Below, one piece after another: positions 34,971-47,447 of a DNA stretch of 64,000 bases (within the stretch, counting starts at the first letter, position 1; each line of letters opens with the position of its first letter). The stretch is from Tanypteryx hageni (taxonomy: Eukaryota > Arthropoda > Insecta > Odonata > Petaluridae): the NCBI GenBank assembly GCA_028673005.1, contig CM054113.1, positions 173,320,837-173,384,836 on the forward strand, read 5' to 3'. The notes below the pieces were generated by a model. The model was not told where the DNA came from, searched no databases, and saw only the letters and a list, made by a program, of their open reading frames with translations. Made by a program: the position numbers and the translations under genes.

Positions 34971-37560
34971 ATTTCATCTTACATGGAGCAGTTACATCGT
35001 TTAAATAACTTCTGATGCATAGTATGGTCTTAATAGTGGAAAATATCTTGAATAATGTGAAATTTAGGACTTAAATATTCGCTAAGGGAGTTACTGAAGT
35101 GTTCAAAATTAATTTCCAGTCGCAGAAAAAAAAACATTTAGTTCCTCCAATTAATTATTCCCTGAAAGGTTTAACGTGAATTCTTAGTTTAGCAGTTCTT
35201 CAGTAATACGACGTCACACGTACTATCTCGATTGACCCCCCTCGGGGCGGAATAGCCTGAAGAGTAAGGCCCCTCTTTCTCTCATCTTATTGATTCGCGC
35301 CCATGTCTGTTCGGGCGTAATCTCGGGACCCCGGGTGTTCTCGGAAAAGGGCTGGGGAAGAAAAAATAAGGGCAGTATTGAGGGTGAGGCGGAGATGAAA
35401 AAAATTGGGTCGGTCGAGGGTTGGGCATCTAGCGATGAAGGGGTTTCAAAGAAAAATAAATTCTTCTCCAACATGGGAATAGAAAATGTAAAAATCTGGG
35501 GGATCCGCCGTGAATTATTTCTCCTGGAAAAGTCTCCGGGGCAAGTCGGTACGTATGAAAGAAGACTTCGTGCGAAGGAAATAAATTGAGAACGTTGGAC
35601 AGAGTTTATTTTACATTTAAGATACGTAGTGGAGCGAATTTTTCGAATTTTCTTGGAAGATTACGCCTAAATGAAATGGAACGTTAAAAGTTTCATGTCA
35701 GTGATTATGTTGCGTGGACGAAGCGATACACATGTGGCGACTATTTATGAAGTGACTAAGGTAAATATGAGGCGTCTCCTTTTGGAATGCTATGTAAATA
35801 GCGAGGCACTCGTCCACATTAGCAATTTTTATCCTACTCAAAATACATTAATTTATCTCAAGTAGGCATAATTTTATTTCGAATATTTAAACAATGTTTT
35901 TTCAAGGTAACTTCATTTAGTGAAAGCTGCGTCGGGAATGTTTCCCGAGGTTTGAGGCATTCGAAAAAGCAGAGCATCTCTCTACAAAAACAATTAACTA
36001 CCCGAAAATAGCAATGCATGGAAACGAATGTGCTTTTTTAACAGAATTATCCATAATAAATAATCTCAGAAAAAATCTAAAGATTAAGAAATTTTTGAAA
36101 GAGCACGGTTAGACCGACAAGATGGCTTTCTTTTTTGAGAAAACGTGCTAAGAAAGCTAATTGTATTTATTTACTAGTATTTGATATTTCCTTATATTTT
36201 TCCAAATAGCGTAATCTTTCGTCAAGAGAGCAAAATTTTTTTCCCCTCCCTCGAGTTTTCCCGAATCAACGGTCGTCACACACGTCTCCCTCTGTCTCCA
36301 CTCCACTTCTCGGAAAGACTCGCAAAAAACAAACCCATCCTTTCCCCTCATCAATCAATGCTCGCCCTCAATTTGGACGCCGTGTCGCTCTTTCTCTAAT
36401 GATATCGACGGCCGTCTTAGCTTTACTTCCCGCGCCGTCGCGCTTCCCTCCTTTCTTCACCTTTTCCATTTATCCGCTCAAGATCCCGTTATCGGAAGAG
36501 CGATTAGAGACTTCATCTTCTCCCCTACGCTTCCGGAGTCCTCTCGCTTCCAGACAAAGGAAATGATATTCGCCCTTCTTTGTAAATATCCTGGTTAGGA
36601 TCAAAAGGTATTAGTGGATGAGGTTGGAAGGAGATTAACAGGAATGCAAGTTGTAACGACAGAGGGCATATTGTCTTCTTTTGTCTTTATGGAGTCTTTT
36701 TATAGTCTTCTGGTAACGGGGGAGATGAAGTATTTCATGGTTCCTGGTTCTCCCGACAGAGGGAGCAAGAGTTGCCGTCGTGGATGGCTGGGGAGGGAAT
36801 GAGGGAGGGGGTTAAAGGGGAGGAGCTGGTCAGGGATATTAAGGGAAGCGTGAAGGGCATCATTCGTGGAGCGATTGGGAAATGGAACAAGTTGATTGCC
36901 GATTCTAAGGATCAATATTCATCATGACGATTAAAAGGAAGAAGTTTCCTGATCCTTAAAAAGCTTCTCTTTGCTGTTCTGGATCAAATCAATATGGTGG
37001 AAATTTATTTCATCAGTTGGAAGTTCAGCTCTTAGCTTATATTGGGGGTAAATGGTCGATTATTTTGATTCTTAAGTCACATTCCTTCCATCGGGTGTTA
37101 CCCTGACAAAAGCTTTTTTCATCGATCTTTTTACTACGCATTTTAACTTCCTTTTCTCTGTCGCATATCATGCCTAGCTTGTACACTGTAACATAAGTCT
37201 GTAATTAAAGAATTTTGAATGTATAAACGATATCATTCATTGAAGCAAGTATATTTCTCATCGTCTTTGTTAAAAATATTCTGCGGCAGCATATGGTGTA
37301 TAGCGTTTCATTAATTTCGCGTTTGTATTTTTCTTTTAATTCTGACATTCCAATGAAATGGTAGCCGTTCACATTACAATTGCATTGCAGTTTGACCGTT
37401 CAAACTTTAAGATTGTCATATTATGCGTCTTTTGTTTGTTGTATCTATGTGTAGCGAATCTGAACAAATTGCAAGCGCCCATCATCGTAACGAGATTAAT
37501 CACTATTGTCATTGTTCGTGGTGTAATAGAAGTGTTTATTTTAATGTGGATTTGTATTGA
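34971..37560. other. Intronic DNA, nothing recognised
   Basis: No gene, RNA or repeat recognised. Confidence 0.4.
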
Positions 37561-37850
37561 CTAGGGGCTCCGCCCCTACGCGCTACGCCCGTCAACCCCT
37601 TGCCTTGAATTCGTCGGCTGCCCGTGTGCATATATTTAAGGTAGAAAATTGTATTTAGCCCTATTTTCGGGCTTTTCTCTCCCTTCCTCAATAATTAACT
37701 TGTAATTAGTATGTATTTTATTGTAATTTCTATATAATTAATTTCTTTTACTATGTAAATATTGTAACTACTTATATGGCGAAAGGGTTCAATGTAGGAA
37801 GGGACTATATAGTCTCAATTTCGCCCTAAATAAAGTCGTTTGTCTGTCTG
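37561..37850 (-). mobile_element. Helitron-like fragment, 3' end at 37561
   Basis: On the minus strand the sequence ends AGGGGCGGAGCCCCTAG then T. This is a perfect 6-bp stem (37563-37577) overlapping CTAG, with a T target on the outer side, as in rolling-circle 3' termini. At the other side lies a GACAGACAGACA run (37840-37850), the GTCT core also seen at 10.6 kb. The 5' limit is not established. Alternatively AATAAAGTCGTTTGTCTGTC marks the 3' end of a plus-strand retroelement. Confidence 0.35.
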
Positions 37851-38100
37851 TCTTTCTCCCTCTCTCCACCTCCCTCTTTACTTTCCTATATCCCTACCTC
37901 CCACCACACCTCTCGCTTTTCCCAACTTCCACTTCCCCTCATTCTCTCCCTCCCCCTTCTCCCCCTTTCCCTCTCTCCCTCCCCCTTTCCCTCTCTCCCT
38001 CCCCCTTTCCCTCTCTCCCTCCTCCTTTCCCTTTCTCTTATCTCTCCTTTCTTCTCTCGTTCACTCTTTCTTTTCCCCACACTCTCCCGTCTTCCTCCGT
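37840..38100. repeat. CT-rich tract with 20-bp tandem repeat
   Basis: Pyrimidine-rich plus strand. 37961-38030 holds 3.5 perfect copies of the 20-bp unit CCCCCTTTCCCTCTCTCCCT. Confidence 0.93.
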
Positions 38101-40395
38101 TTTCCCAATAGGGTCCTATATAATTTTATGAGTAGGGCAACAATGCTGGTTGTTCTTGGCAACGAAATGTTTTATTAACGAAGAACTTAAAATTTTCGTC
38201 TTCAAAAAAATTTTCTGAGTCATTCGAATCGTATCTGTAAATCTACGGTTGGTAATTTTATTTGCGTTCTTTTGTACGTACTTGGGTTCAAGTTTCTAAT
38301 TTCTAGGACAATTCTAAGTAAGTTTAAAAAGCAAACGAAAGATGTCTTACACTCGTTTACATCTTATGCTTTCAAAGCGGGCATTATGGCAACAATCATC
38401 CAATGTAAATCTTATGGAATTTTCTCGAATAAATTTTTTTTGGGATTTTTCGCAATTTTCCCTGTTTGTAAGTCATGAATAATCAGTCTGAACTTGAAGC
38501 ATTTTAGCACATACAGAAGTAAGAAATAGTTTCTATAACACACATTAGTGCATTTATTATATAGAGAGATACGAGCATTCCTACGTTTTTAAGGGATATT
38601 TCTGCTAATAATTGTAAGTTTTTATTTATCTTTAAAACTTTTTATCTTTATTCATTTAAGATTATTCTGAAAACTATTTTCCCTATGAAAAGACCATTGA
38701 AACCTCATTGGTGATCATCAGTTTCACTCCCACTATTATCTAAAACTGAATTACTGTGAACTAGCAGTGTATTTTCTTTGATTTTAAGCCATATGAATGG
38801 ATAAGTTACGTTTGCCACTGAGATCTCTACTTCTGACTGCCATCCTCTCAACTGTAAAATGATTAATGGTTAAATATAGAAACCCCCACATCACTCAACA
38901 GCTGGTAGACACTTTTGCAACTTTTGACGCCCATGCAAGCAGAAAGGTTATCATAATTATATTATAGAGTTTATTCATATTAAAGTATTAACTATATAAA
39001 AGTTGGTTCTAAAAATTCATTTTTATATCTTCACTTGTTTATTGCTTAACTGGAATCATCCCATCCTTTGCCATTCGTCGAACAGGTTGACATATTCATT
39101 TCACCTGCGTCGACCCTGTATTTTTTTCTCTCAGCATCGAATCTCCGTTCACCGCAGTTAAAATAAAAATAAAAGGAACTTCCCTCTTGATCGCGAGATC
39201 TTGACTCAGTGGAGTCTTGATTACGATTCCAGACCCCTTTTTCCACTCAAAGAGTTTCGTAACGGACCATTACCGAGTACATGAAACACTAATTTGGATG
39301 CTCCGGAAGAGAGGATCCTCTCTTCGGCGCAGACGGTTAATATCGGGAAAGACACGAGAGGAAGGAGGGAAAGGGGGGGGCATAGAGACCCTTTCGTCGG
39401 ATGTCGTTTTTATTGCGATCCGGAATCGAGCTCGTCCTGCCCGTCCGATGACGTCATTCACCGCCGGGTGAAGAGTTGGGAGGTAGGACACGTCCTCTTC
39501 CCCGAAAGAAGGGTGCTCGGAATATACCTCCGGGGAACGAGATGCTCTGTCTCCCAGTCGACGTAGCAGGAAGTGTCTGATACGACATTGCGAGAGTTGA
39601 GGACCCTTTTGGGAAGCGTCGGGGGAAACAAGAGGGGGAACGGGAAGGAGAAGCAAAAAGGGAAGTCCCTTGACTGATATAGAGAGCTGTTTGAATGTCC
39701 CGTACGCTGTTGCAGACTGCTAACGCTAATACGATTTGGAAAAGTTTCTTTGTGAGAGAGTTAGAGAGGGGGGGAGGGAAGGGGGAGACGCGCCTAGAAC
39801 ATTTCCTGGAGAAATTTTTTGTTGAAAAATAACGGGAAGGATCCCTTGACGAGAAGAGGGGGGAAGGGGTTGTTTCCCTACTCTAGGATCGTTCTGGAAC
39901 ATTTTAAATGGCCACTCGTCCCGCCCCCTTGAATACTGTTTAAAAATAGACTTCGCTTACTTGAACTTGAGTGCGTCTCCGATGGAACGTCTCCTGAGAG
40001 ACCCAAGGGTTGGAGTATTTCTGACGGTTTATTTTCCAAGTATTTTTATATCTATTCGGATGGAATTTCTCGCAATCTGGTGATGTGTAGAAATAATTGG
40101 GATTGCAACAGGGTTAGACACAGGTGAACGATTCTTTAAATCTGCTCCAGAAATTTGACGTAAATACATATGTTATTCGGATAAAGTATGGTGCAAAAAT
40201 GTCCATTTCCAACCGCTGCTCCGAATCAAAATGAACTATTCTAAAAAAAACCGACTTTAAAATGTACAGGTCGAAATTGTCAGGATAAAAATAAATTGCT
40301 TCCATTTCGTAATAGGCTATTTCGATTTTTTTGTCTTTGATCCATTTTGCATCAAGGATATGTAATTAGCCTCTTATTTCAAATTTACATTTTTC
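38101..40395. other. Intronic DNA; small palindrome at 39304-39327
   Basis: CCGGAAGAGAGGATCCTCTC followed by TTCGG is a near-perfect palindrome centred on GGATCC. 39280-39660 is GC/CpG-richer than average, without a recognisable gene. Otherwise nothing. Confidence 0.4.
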
Positions 40396-40680
40396 ATTAT
40401 AATTAGGCATGAGAGGATTCGATTTTAATCGATAAACGTCGATTTTTAAAAACTTTCAAAATCGACGATAATGAATAGTCGTCGATAAGCTTCGATTTTC
40501 CAACAAGATGGAAAATTATACTTCTAATTATACTTCTGAATTATAAAAGTCGTTTGTTTCCTTTTTTCGCAATACGGTTTTCTTGGTTAAAAGTCAAGAT
40601 TTAATTAGTAAAAGATCAAATTAACGATTTAAATATACCTACTTCTTACTTTGCATGTACTTTGTGTTGCATACTTTTTA

Positions 40681-41008
40681 CTTTCTCCATATACGTAGTA
40701 TAGGGGAAAGTATTGTATTCATGAAAAAAATCGACTTCAAGAGTTCAACGGAAATACACGTTTTGAGGTCCGCTGAACACGTTTTTGCCATTTTCTCGAT
40801 GATGCCTGTGTGTGTGTGTGTGATAGCTTTTTGTGGGTGCTCGAACTAAAAAACTATTAATCAGGTCAACGCGAAATGTTATATTTAACATTTTTTATAA
40901 AAGTCACAAGAACTGATTAGTTTTTGGTAAAAATTGGTCAACCGGAAGTGGGTGTTTACTCTTGTCACGTCCGTTATTTTGAAATATTTGCTTACTGAAC
41001 TGCTCGAT
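40681..41008 (+). mobile_element. CTTTCTCCAT-family element, copy A (partial)
   Basis: Starts CTTTCTCCATATACGTAGTA. It aligns closely with 41762-42058 over about 310 bp, including a (TG)n stretch, GTCAACGCGAAAT, and CAACCGGAAGTGGGTGTTTA. Its right inverted end was not found. Confidence 0.85.
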
Positions 41009-41761
41009 TAATTTATTCGATTCTCGTTGTAATTTTATCCATATAGAAGAAGTGCATTATGTCGTTCTCTAAATAACATATAAGTATGAGAAGAACTACA
41101 TCTAGATACAACAAAACTACAAAGAGCACTCTTTGTTCTTAGATCTTGAAAAATTTACTTCGTTCTGTTATCATTTAAACGATTTTATTACCTTTCTCAC
41201 TGGGAAAATGTTCTTAGTTTTTGAGACCAAAGAAGCAACTAGGACACAATAAATGGAAGAAAATAAAACCGTTAGAACTACTTTCTCATGACTCCGTGCA
41301 GACTTTTCTGAACCGATTCGATTGTGAGCAAACAAATTTCGCAAGAAATAAGAATGAGGGAAGTAAGAGGTTTCAGTAACTTCATAACTGACTATGCGAA
41401 GACTCAACCAAGCCTATTAGATATAGACTATCCATCATGCCATAGGAAAACTTCAAAAAATATTTGCTAAACAAATGAAGTGTTTAACATGAAGGAAGAA
41501 GGAGATAAAATTGTTATCTGCCCTCGAAGTATCGTTGTGGTTTTGGCTGGAAGTGCTTTTCCGTATTTAAAAAAATCCTTTTGACCCGATTTGCATCTTG
41601 CTGATTTATCGTCTTAAGAAACGGATTCCAAACAAGCAAGTTGCGTTAAATTAGCGGTTTCAGGTGAATAAACCATGTGTTTTTTTTTAGGTTAGGTTCT
41701 TAAGGAAACATAGCCTTATGAAATGGTTGTCTGTGTTTATGTGTGTGTCCACAACAAACAA

Positions 41762-42423
41762 CTTTCTCCATACGTAGTATAGAGAAAAGTATTATTTTCA
41801 TGAAAAATATCGACTTCGAGATTTCAACGGTGGTCCCCTGAACACGTTTTGACCATTTTCTCGATGATGTCTGTGTGTGTGTGTGATAGCTTTTTTGTGG
41901 GTGCTCTAACTCAAAAACTATTAGTCAGGTCAACGCGAAATTTTATATTTGACATTTCTGTTAAAGGCAAAAGAACTGATTAGTTTTTGGTAAATATCAG
42001 TCAACCGGAAGTGGGTGTTTACTCTTGTCACTTATCCGTTATTTTGAATTATTTGCTTTAATATATGATAAATGTAAAAATGTATTAGAATAAAGGTTAT
42101 AGGAAATTTAATTTTCTACAATCTTTGTTTGAAACATTTTTCCATATAATGCAATATTTAAGAGATATCTTATATTTTTAGCTGCCACCACCACGCCACC
42201 TACCGACTATTGTTAACAATTGACGCTTAGTTACGTCTTAGTAATGCTCCAATTTCTTTTCTTAATTGTTGGAGCTTTGTGGCTATATCCAATATCAGAA
42301 GGCTATGGTTTGAGTTTATTTCTGTTCTTTGTAAAGTCTAAATTTTTCTCGCAGTTTCTTGAAATATTTATTATTATGTAACCTATTTGGAATTTTTAGA
42401 AATATTACAGATATGGAGAAAGT
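41762..42423 (+). mobile_element. CTTTCTCCAT-family MITE, copy B
   Basis: Begins CTTTCTCCATACGTAGTATA and ends with the inverted ATATGGAGAAAG (42411-42422). About 660 bp, no coding. Homologous to copy A in its left half. Confidence 0.75.
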
Positions 42424-42713
42424 CATGTGGTGGCCACATCAGATTTTTTACTGTAAGTAAAAGATAAAATAATATTTGAATGAATTGTTTTCTTAAATAT
42501 ATACATTTATAATTGAAAAAGAGTGTAAATGCGCATAAATAAAATAAAATTTATGAAGAACATAATATATTAGTCCGATTAAGTTTTACTTAAAGATTTA
42601 ACTCCCTATAAAAATTTAAATAAACCATCAAAGATATGTAAAAATAAACGTTAATTTTAGATAGAATTTCGAAATCAAATTGAAAGGCCTAAAACTTCCA
42701 GCCATGTATGCAA

Positions 42714-42893
42714 GTAGTGATTTTAAGCATCGATATTCGTCGAAAATCACTCGGGAAGATAAACGACGATTTTCAAAAAAAATAAACGTCGAATTCTACC
42801 TAGTAGTAATTTTAAGCGACGATATTTGTCAAAAATCTCGCTGGAAAATAAACGTCGATTTATATAAAAAAATAAACGTCGAATTCTACCAAG
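42714..42893 (+). repeat. 90-bp tandem duplication (2 copies)
   Basis: 42714-42803 and 42804-42893 share TAGT(G/A)ATTTTAAGC, CGATATT(C/T)GTC and AAAATAAACGTCGAATTCTA. They form the right subterminal part of the 2.5-kb element. Confidence 0.85.
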
Positions 42894-43162
42894 CCTTATT
42901 ATAATACATGTTATGCTTTAAACCACAAGTATATACTTTATATTCAGTTATTAAAATCCTACTTTAAAGAAAACTGCCCTGAAATTTCATTAAATTGTAT
43001 CAAAAAGTGCTAAAATAGTTGCGACTTATTGTAATTCGTAGACTTTCTTAGATACTTTTTCTGTTACATAAATTCATAAAAGTGTTTTTCTTGGATTTTA
43101 AATTATAATGAATGGTAATGCATTTATGCAATTATACAAAATCTAATGTATTCAGCACAAGA

Positions 43163-43370
43163 CTTTCTCCATGCAGAGTAATTAATATGATTTCAATTGT
43201 AATTATGTACAAGTTACTTTCGACAACAGTGATCTCAAGAATAACTATCTGAAATAACGCTCGCGAATAATTTTGAATAAGTTTCTCAATAAAAATACAA
43301 TACTTTGACCTATTATAGATTAATAATGATAATACTAATTTTTCTTCTGTACTACGTACTATGGAGAAAG
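43163..43370 (+). mobile_element. CTTTCTCCAT-family MITE, copy C (short)
   Basis: Starts CTTTCTCCATGCAGAG and ends ACTACGTACTATGGAGAAAG (43351-43370), the inverted form of the family's left end. About 208 bp. Confidence 0.6.
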
Positions 43371-45139
43371 TAACAAGGCGTTAAAATTCTAATGAACCCA
43401 TACAAATATTAGCAGATAAACTACAAACATATGCCCAGGTTCCTTATGACTATACTATTTGTCATGCATTTTAATTTGAAAAAATTAAAGCCAAAACTAG
43501 CAGATGGCTGCTATTACTCGCAGGCATATAGCGACTTCGGCAGACCGAAAGATAATATTCTGACGCAGCTGAAAAAATTTTAATTTTTCTTAATTTTAGA
43601 GTATCTACTCTAACGTTGAGGATCTAACCAATCAGATCTTCAGGATCTACGACGCAGACGCATCCATACTCTTCTCTCATTTACTTCCCTCGTTTTAATC
43701 ACCTAACCTTCCATAATTCTACCCTCTCTCTCGAGGGAATTGAAAGCTCTAAAAATTCATCTTCCGCCCTCCCGAATTTAATGCGTTAAACCGAACGTCG
43801 GTAAAAAAATTCCATATATATGGTTTCCTCCCGTTAAAGCTTTCATTCCGAATCAATAAAGACCGCCAAAAAGTCCCTGGTCCTTTGTTTCGACTTCCCA
43901 TTAATAAAGACGGGGAAATAAAAAAGACGCGGAGATTCAATTTTTTTTATTGTTCTCCCGTCATTACGGAATTCACAACTTAGGATCCCGAAGGGAAGGA
44001 GAGGGCGGAGAGAAGGGGGGCGAGTTAAAAAAAAGTCGCCCCTGGAGTCGGTGTGCATATTCTTCTTTAATATTTTTTCGAGAGTTATATTAGGGGAACT
44101 TTTATGGAGGGCTTTTATGCGTCCCGTTCCCTTTCTCATCTCGGCACCTGGTTCGGAATGGAGAAAGGGAAGGAGAGATGCGGGGAGAGGAGGATTCGGG
44201 GGGAATGGTCACTTGGTCCGAATTTTTTCTCTCATTTTTATACTCCACAATTGCCCTTCCCTCTCTATATCCTTTCTCTGTATCGCTATCTGTCTCTCGC
44301 CATGCGCAAGCGAGCGGGTGTCCCGTGGTTTTTAGGAGAGAGAGAGAGAGTGTGTGTTAGGTTCGGAATTGAATATTTTTTATTTCGGTCCTGTCGTACG
44401 TCTCCCCATTGTGCCCATAGCCCGGTCCGCCGCTCCCATCCACACGCCGACCACCTCCTACTATTCGCTCTGCCGCCCAGCCGTGCAAAGCGGAGAAAGA
44501 CGGGGGGAGAAACCATCTCTCGCGGGCTGTTTCATTTCCTCCGCCGCCACCAGAGCGCGCGCTCATCGCTTTATCAGCCGGCTGTGGGGAGTGCGACTGG
44601 TTGGGAGGGGGGGGGGTGGGAAAATTGAGGGGGAGGGATTAATTAAACCTGCAGCCACTCCTATTCCGTCCGACGCTCGACGAATCGACTCGTTTATCTC
44701 GACTCGTTCCTTCTCGTAGGCTGTTTGCTCAAGAAGGGTGTGTGGATTTTTGCGGGAAAGAGATAGAGCGGAATTTTGAATTGTTATCTCGAAGCGATAG
44801 AGCGGCGGTTGGGATAGGGGGAGAGAGGATGGGGAGGAGACTTCGAGTCGGACGGATTATCTAGATGAGCTCAGTGGCAAGAAGTGAGGAGAGAAGTAAA
44901 AATCGATGGGACTTGAAATGGATGTATGCAGAGACGGAAGTTTCGAATTTTTTTCGGGATGAGTATATAAGGAAGAAATATTTTCGTCCGCCGGTTAATC
45001 CAAGTGATAAACCGGACGCCGTCGTATTTATTGTCTGCTGTCTGTTGTCTGCTTCTTAGGCAGTCTTGGCATATTAGGATTGTTTCTTTCATAGAAAATT
45101 ATTGTTTAAAGATAGTATTTATTTTAAAGAGTTCATAGA
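43371..45139. other. Intronic DNA, nothing recognised
   Basis: 44380-44720 is GC- and CpG-rich, with open frames on both strands as expected from composition. No domain or exon recognised. Confidence 0.4.
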
Positions 45140-45256
45140 AAGCCATTGCCGGTCTTTTGAATCAGCGTGATAACAATAACAAAGGAGATTTCACGCAATC
45201 AACCCCTCGGCAGGATTCGAACCAAGCACGCTACCCACCCATCCACCAAGGCCGAA
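45140..45256 (-). mobile_element. tRNA-related SINE fragment
   Basis: Minus strand: GGCCTTGGTGGATGGGTGGGTAGC (A-box-like, about 45231-45253) is followed closely by GGTTCGAATCC (perfect B box, 45212-45222), then a non-tRNA body. The A-B distance is too short for an intact tRNA, so part of the head has been deleted. Different family from the SINE at 19.65 kb. Confidence 0.5.
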
Positions 45257-45697
45257 AACGTTCACGTTTTGAACGAGTTTGGAATCAATGCTCGATCCTC
45301 ATTATTTGCGAAGGTTCCCGACTCTAGTGGAACCGTAGAATTAGTTTGCTTACGAGGACGACCCACATAATAGAATAAAATAATCCCGTTCAACAACAAC
45401 CATTCAGGAGATAACAAAAGCGCTGGAGGTATCTGCGAATCAAAACTTGAGACGAGGATATTTAGAAATTGGCCCGAACGTGTTGGCCTACAGACACACA
45501 CACTTGATACGATGTCGCTTCTCTTTCCAGTCCCTCTCATTGCCCTTTTCACATCAGCAAGTCCGCAGTAATTGGTGTCTCCTCTTAGGCGTTAAGACTT
45601 TTGCGTTTCTGTTTTAATTTTCACATGCTTTTTCTTACGTAAAGCCCTTCGCGATGCATATGAAAGTGTCGAAATTCTTAAGAGAATCAAGCGCTTT
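45257..45697. other. Intronic DNA, nothing recognised
   Basis: No features before the Tc1 target site. Confidence 0.4.
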
Positions 45698-45699
45698 TA

Positions 45700-45863
45700 C
45701 AGCGGGCAAAAAAATTATTTGCATACCCCGTTTTTTTACAATTGCCTTATCGACACCAACAAGCCATTGATCAAAATGAATTTATTAGACAAAATGTTAC
45801 AAATGGAAACACTTGGTACTAATGAACACAATTTTTAGAGTCAAAAAAGTATTTGCACACTAG
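45700..45863 (+). repeat. Tc1 left terminal inverted repeat
   Basis: Matches the reverse complement of 47596-47797. It lacks about 35 bp present in the right repeat, between GGTACTAATG and the AGTCAAAAAAGTATTTGCAC motif. Confidence 0.92.
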
Positions 45864-46033
45864 ATAAGTTACATAAAGGAGAATGAACTATTCGCAGCAA
45901 TAAAATAACAATAATTTAATATTTAATTATATTAATATTATATTAATTGTAATATTAATATATACCCTTTGCATCTATTACGGCTTGCAATCTTCTGGGC
46001 ATTGATTCTACTAATTTTTTAGTCGTTTCTATA

Positions 46034-47447
46034 GAAAAATATTTGACCAATGTTCGTTAAGTGCTGTTTGTAAATCACCTTTGCTAGAAATTGTACTTTT
46101 CCTCACTTCCACGTCTAGCAGGTGCCACAGATTCTCAATAGGATTGAGGTCCGGTGGTTGCGGAGAAGTGATGAGCCGTCTGCGAATGTTGTACAGCAAC
46201 CATTCCCATTCCCATTGTTTTCTTGGCGGTGTGCTTAGGATCATTATCCTGTTGGAAAAATACGACTCTCGTATTCCCAATTTCAGTGCACTAGTTGGTA
46301 AATTGCTGCGCAACGCTTCAACATACAATATTTACTGGCATCCATTATACCATCAATAAATGCCAGGTTTCCTACACCAGAATATGCCATATACCCAGCG
46401 CTGTCGTGGAAGGTATACGTTGGTATACGCCATGTACCCTCTGCTTTTTTCGAACAAATATCCTTAGGAGAAATTATACAGGTTGATTGAAAAAAGCAGC
46501 TAATTCCTCATTTTTTCGTAGCCCCAAATATTGAAGCTGCATCTGCAATTCTTGAAAATATGCGGCCCAAGGAATAGATATTTAATACCAATATTCTAAT
46601 ACTACTTTTTTCGATCAGATTTAAAGTAAATACTTTACTTATTATTTTTTCATTTTTTTATATATCTATATCACTAAAATATAATGAAATTAAATTTTCA
46701 AGGAAATTCAAAGTAAGCTCATGCGTATTCTGCTGTCATTGTAACATTATAGTCGTACTTTCCTCTAAAAAACTGGGTAAAACCCTCCCTCATAGTTTTA
46801 CTTTCGTTTACGGTATACCCTCTGCTTTTTTACGACTACAGCACTGCATACACCCCCAAATCATCACGTGGCTACCTCCGTGTTTTACGGTAACTCGAAG
46901 ATTTTTCTGGTGGAGTTCGGTGTTTGGTTTTCGCCAAACTGTTTTCCTACCATCTGAACCAAACAAGTTAAACTTACATTCGTCAGAAAATATAACGAGT
47001 TGCCAAAACTCCATTGGCTTATTATTATGATAATTGGCAAACTCTAGCCATTTTTGTCTGTTGGTTTCACTTATGAAAGGCTTCTTTCTCGGGGCACTGC
47101 CATGTAGTTGGGCACTGTGAAAAACATTTCTGATGGTTTGAGTTGTGACATGTTTCTTCGATTGCACAGCGATATCAGCAGCTAAAGAAACAGCACTTTT
47201 AAAGGGTTCTTTTACTGTCTGTTTCACAATTTGTCGACGCTCCCTGGAAGTGAGCCCTTTCGGGCGGCCTGATCTTGGTTTATTCTCAATAGTGCCGGTT
47301 TCTTTCCTGCCTCTTAAATACGCAATGAATTGTTGAAAAGTTGAGATTCAACAGTTTCCCAATCTGACGATAGCTGTGACCTTGCGAGCGCAATAAAACG
47401 ATTCTGCTCCGCAAAGATATCGACAATTCACCTTTCTTGGGAGACAT
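46034..47447 (-). pseudogene. Tc1 transposase pseudogene (DD34E), interrupted
   Basis: A cut-and-paste transposase of the Tc1 family, inactive. From the ATG at 47447 it reads MSPKKGELSISLRSRIVLLR with a helix-turn-helix (SQGHSYRQIGKLLNLNFSTI). A one-base shift near 47305 breaks the frame just before the GRPR-like segment ENKPRSGRPKGLTS. The DDE domain follows: FSDECKFNLFGSDGRKTVW (first Asp codon 46982-46984) and WGCM, then a 451-bp MITE. It resumes with GVGNLAFIDGIMDASKY and FQQDNDPKHTAKKTM (second Asp 46246-46248). A further shift in a GGGAAT repeat precedes PQPPDLNPIENLWHLL (Glu 46134-46136). All three catalytic residues are still encoded, so decay is by indels and insertion. A typical Tc1 transposase is about 340 residues. 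Confidence 0.93.
46396..46846. mobile_element. hAT-type MITE nested in the Tc1 transposase
   Basis: 451 bp with ends CAGCGCTGTCGTGGAAGG (left) and, read inward from the right, CAGTGCTGTAGTCGTAAA. It is flanked by 8-bp duplications CATATACC (46388-46395) and CATACACC (46847-46854), one transition apart. CAG-NNCTG ends and 8-bp duplications are hAT hallmarks. TACCCTCTGCTTTTTT is repeated in direct orientation near both ends. No coding. It interrupts the transposase directly after WGCM, so it inserted after the Tc1 copy. Confidence 0.85.

Larger units (their letters stand above)
40396..42904. mobile_element. Inverted-repeat element (2.5 kb) with nested insertions
   Basis: The left edge ATTATAATTAGGCATGAGAG (40396) plus GATTCGA.. 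pairs with the right edge, which reads on the minus strand ATTATAATAAGGCTTGGTAG plus AATTCGAC (from 42904). Both are followed inward by repeated AAACGTCGATTT words. No transposase is seen. At least two copies of another element (CTTTCTCCAT family) lie inside. Confidence 0.6.
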
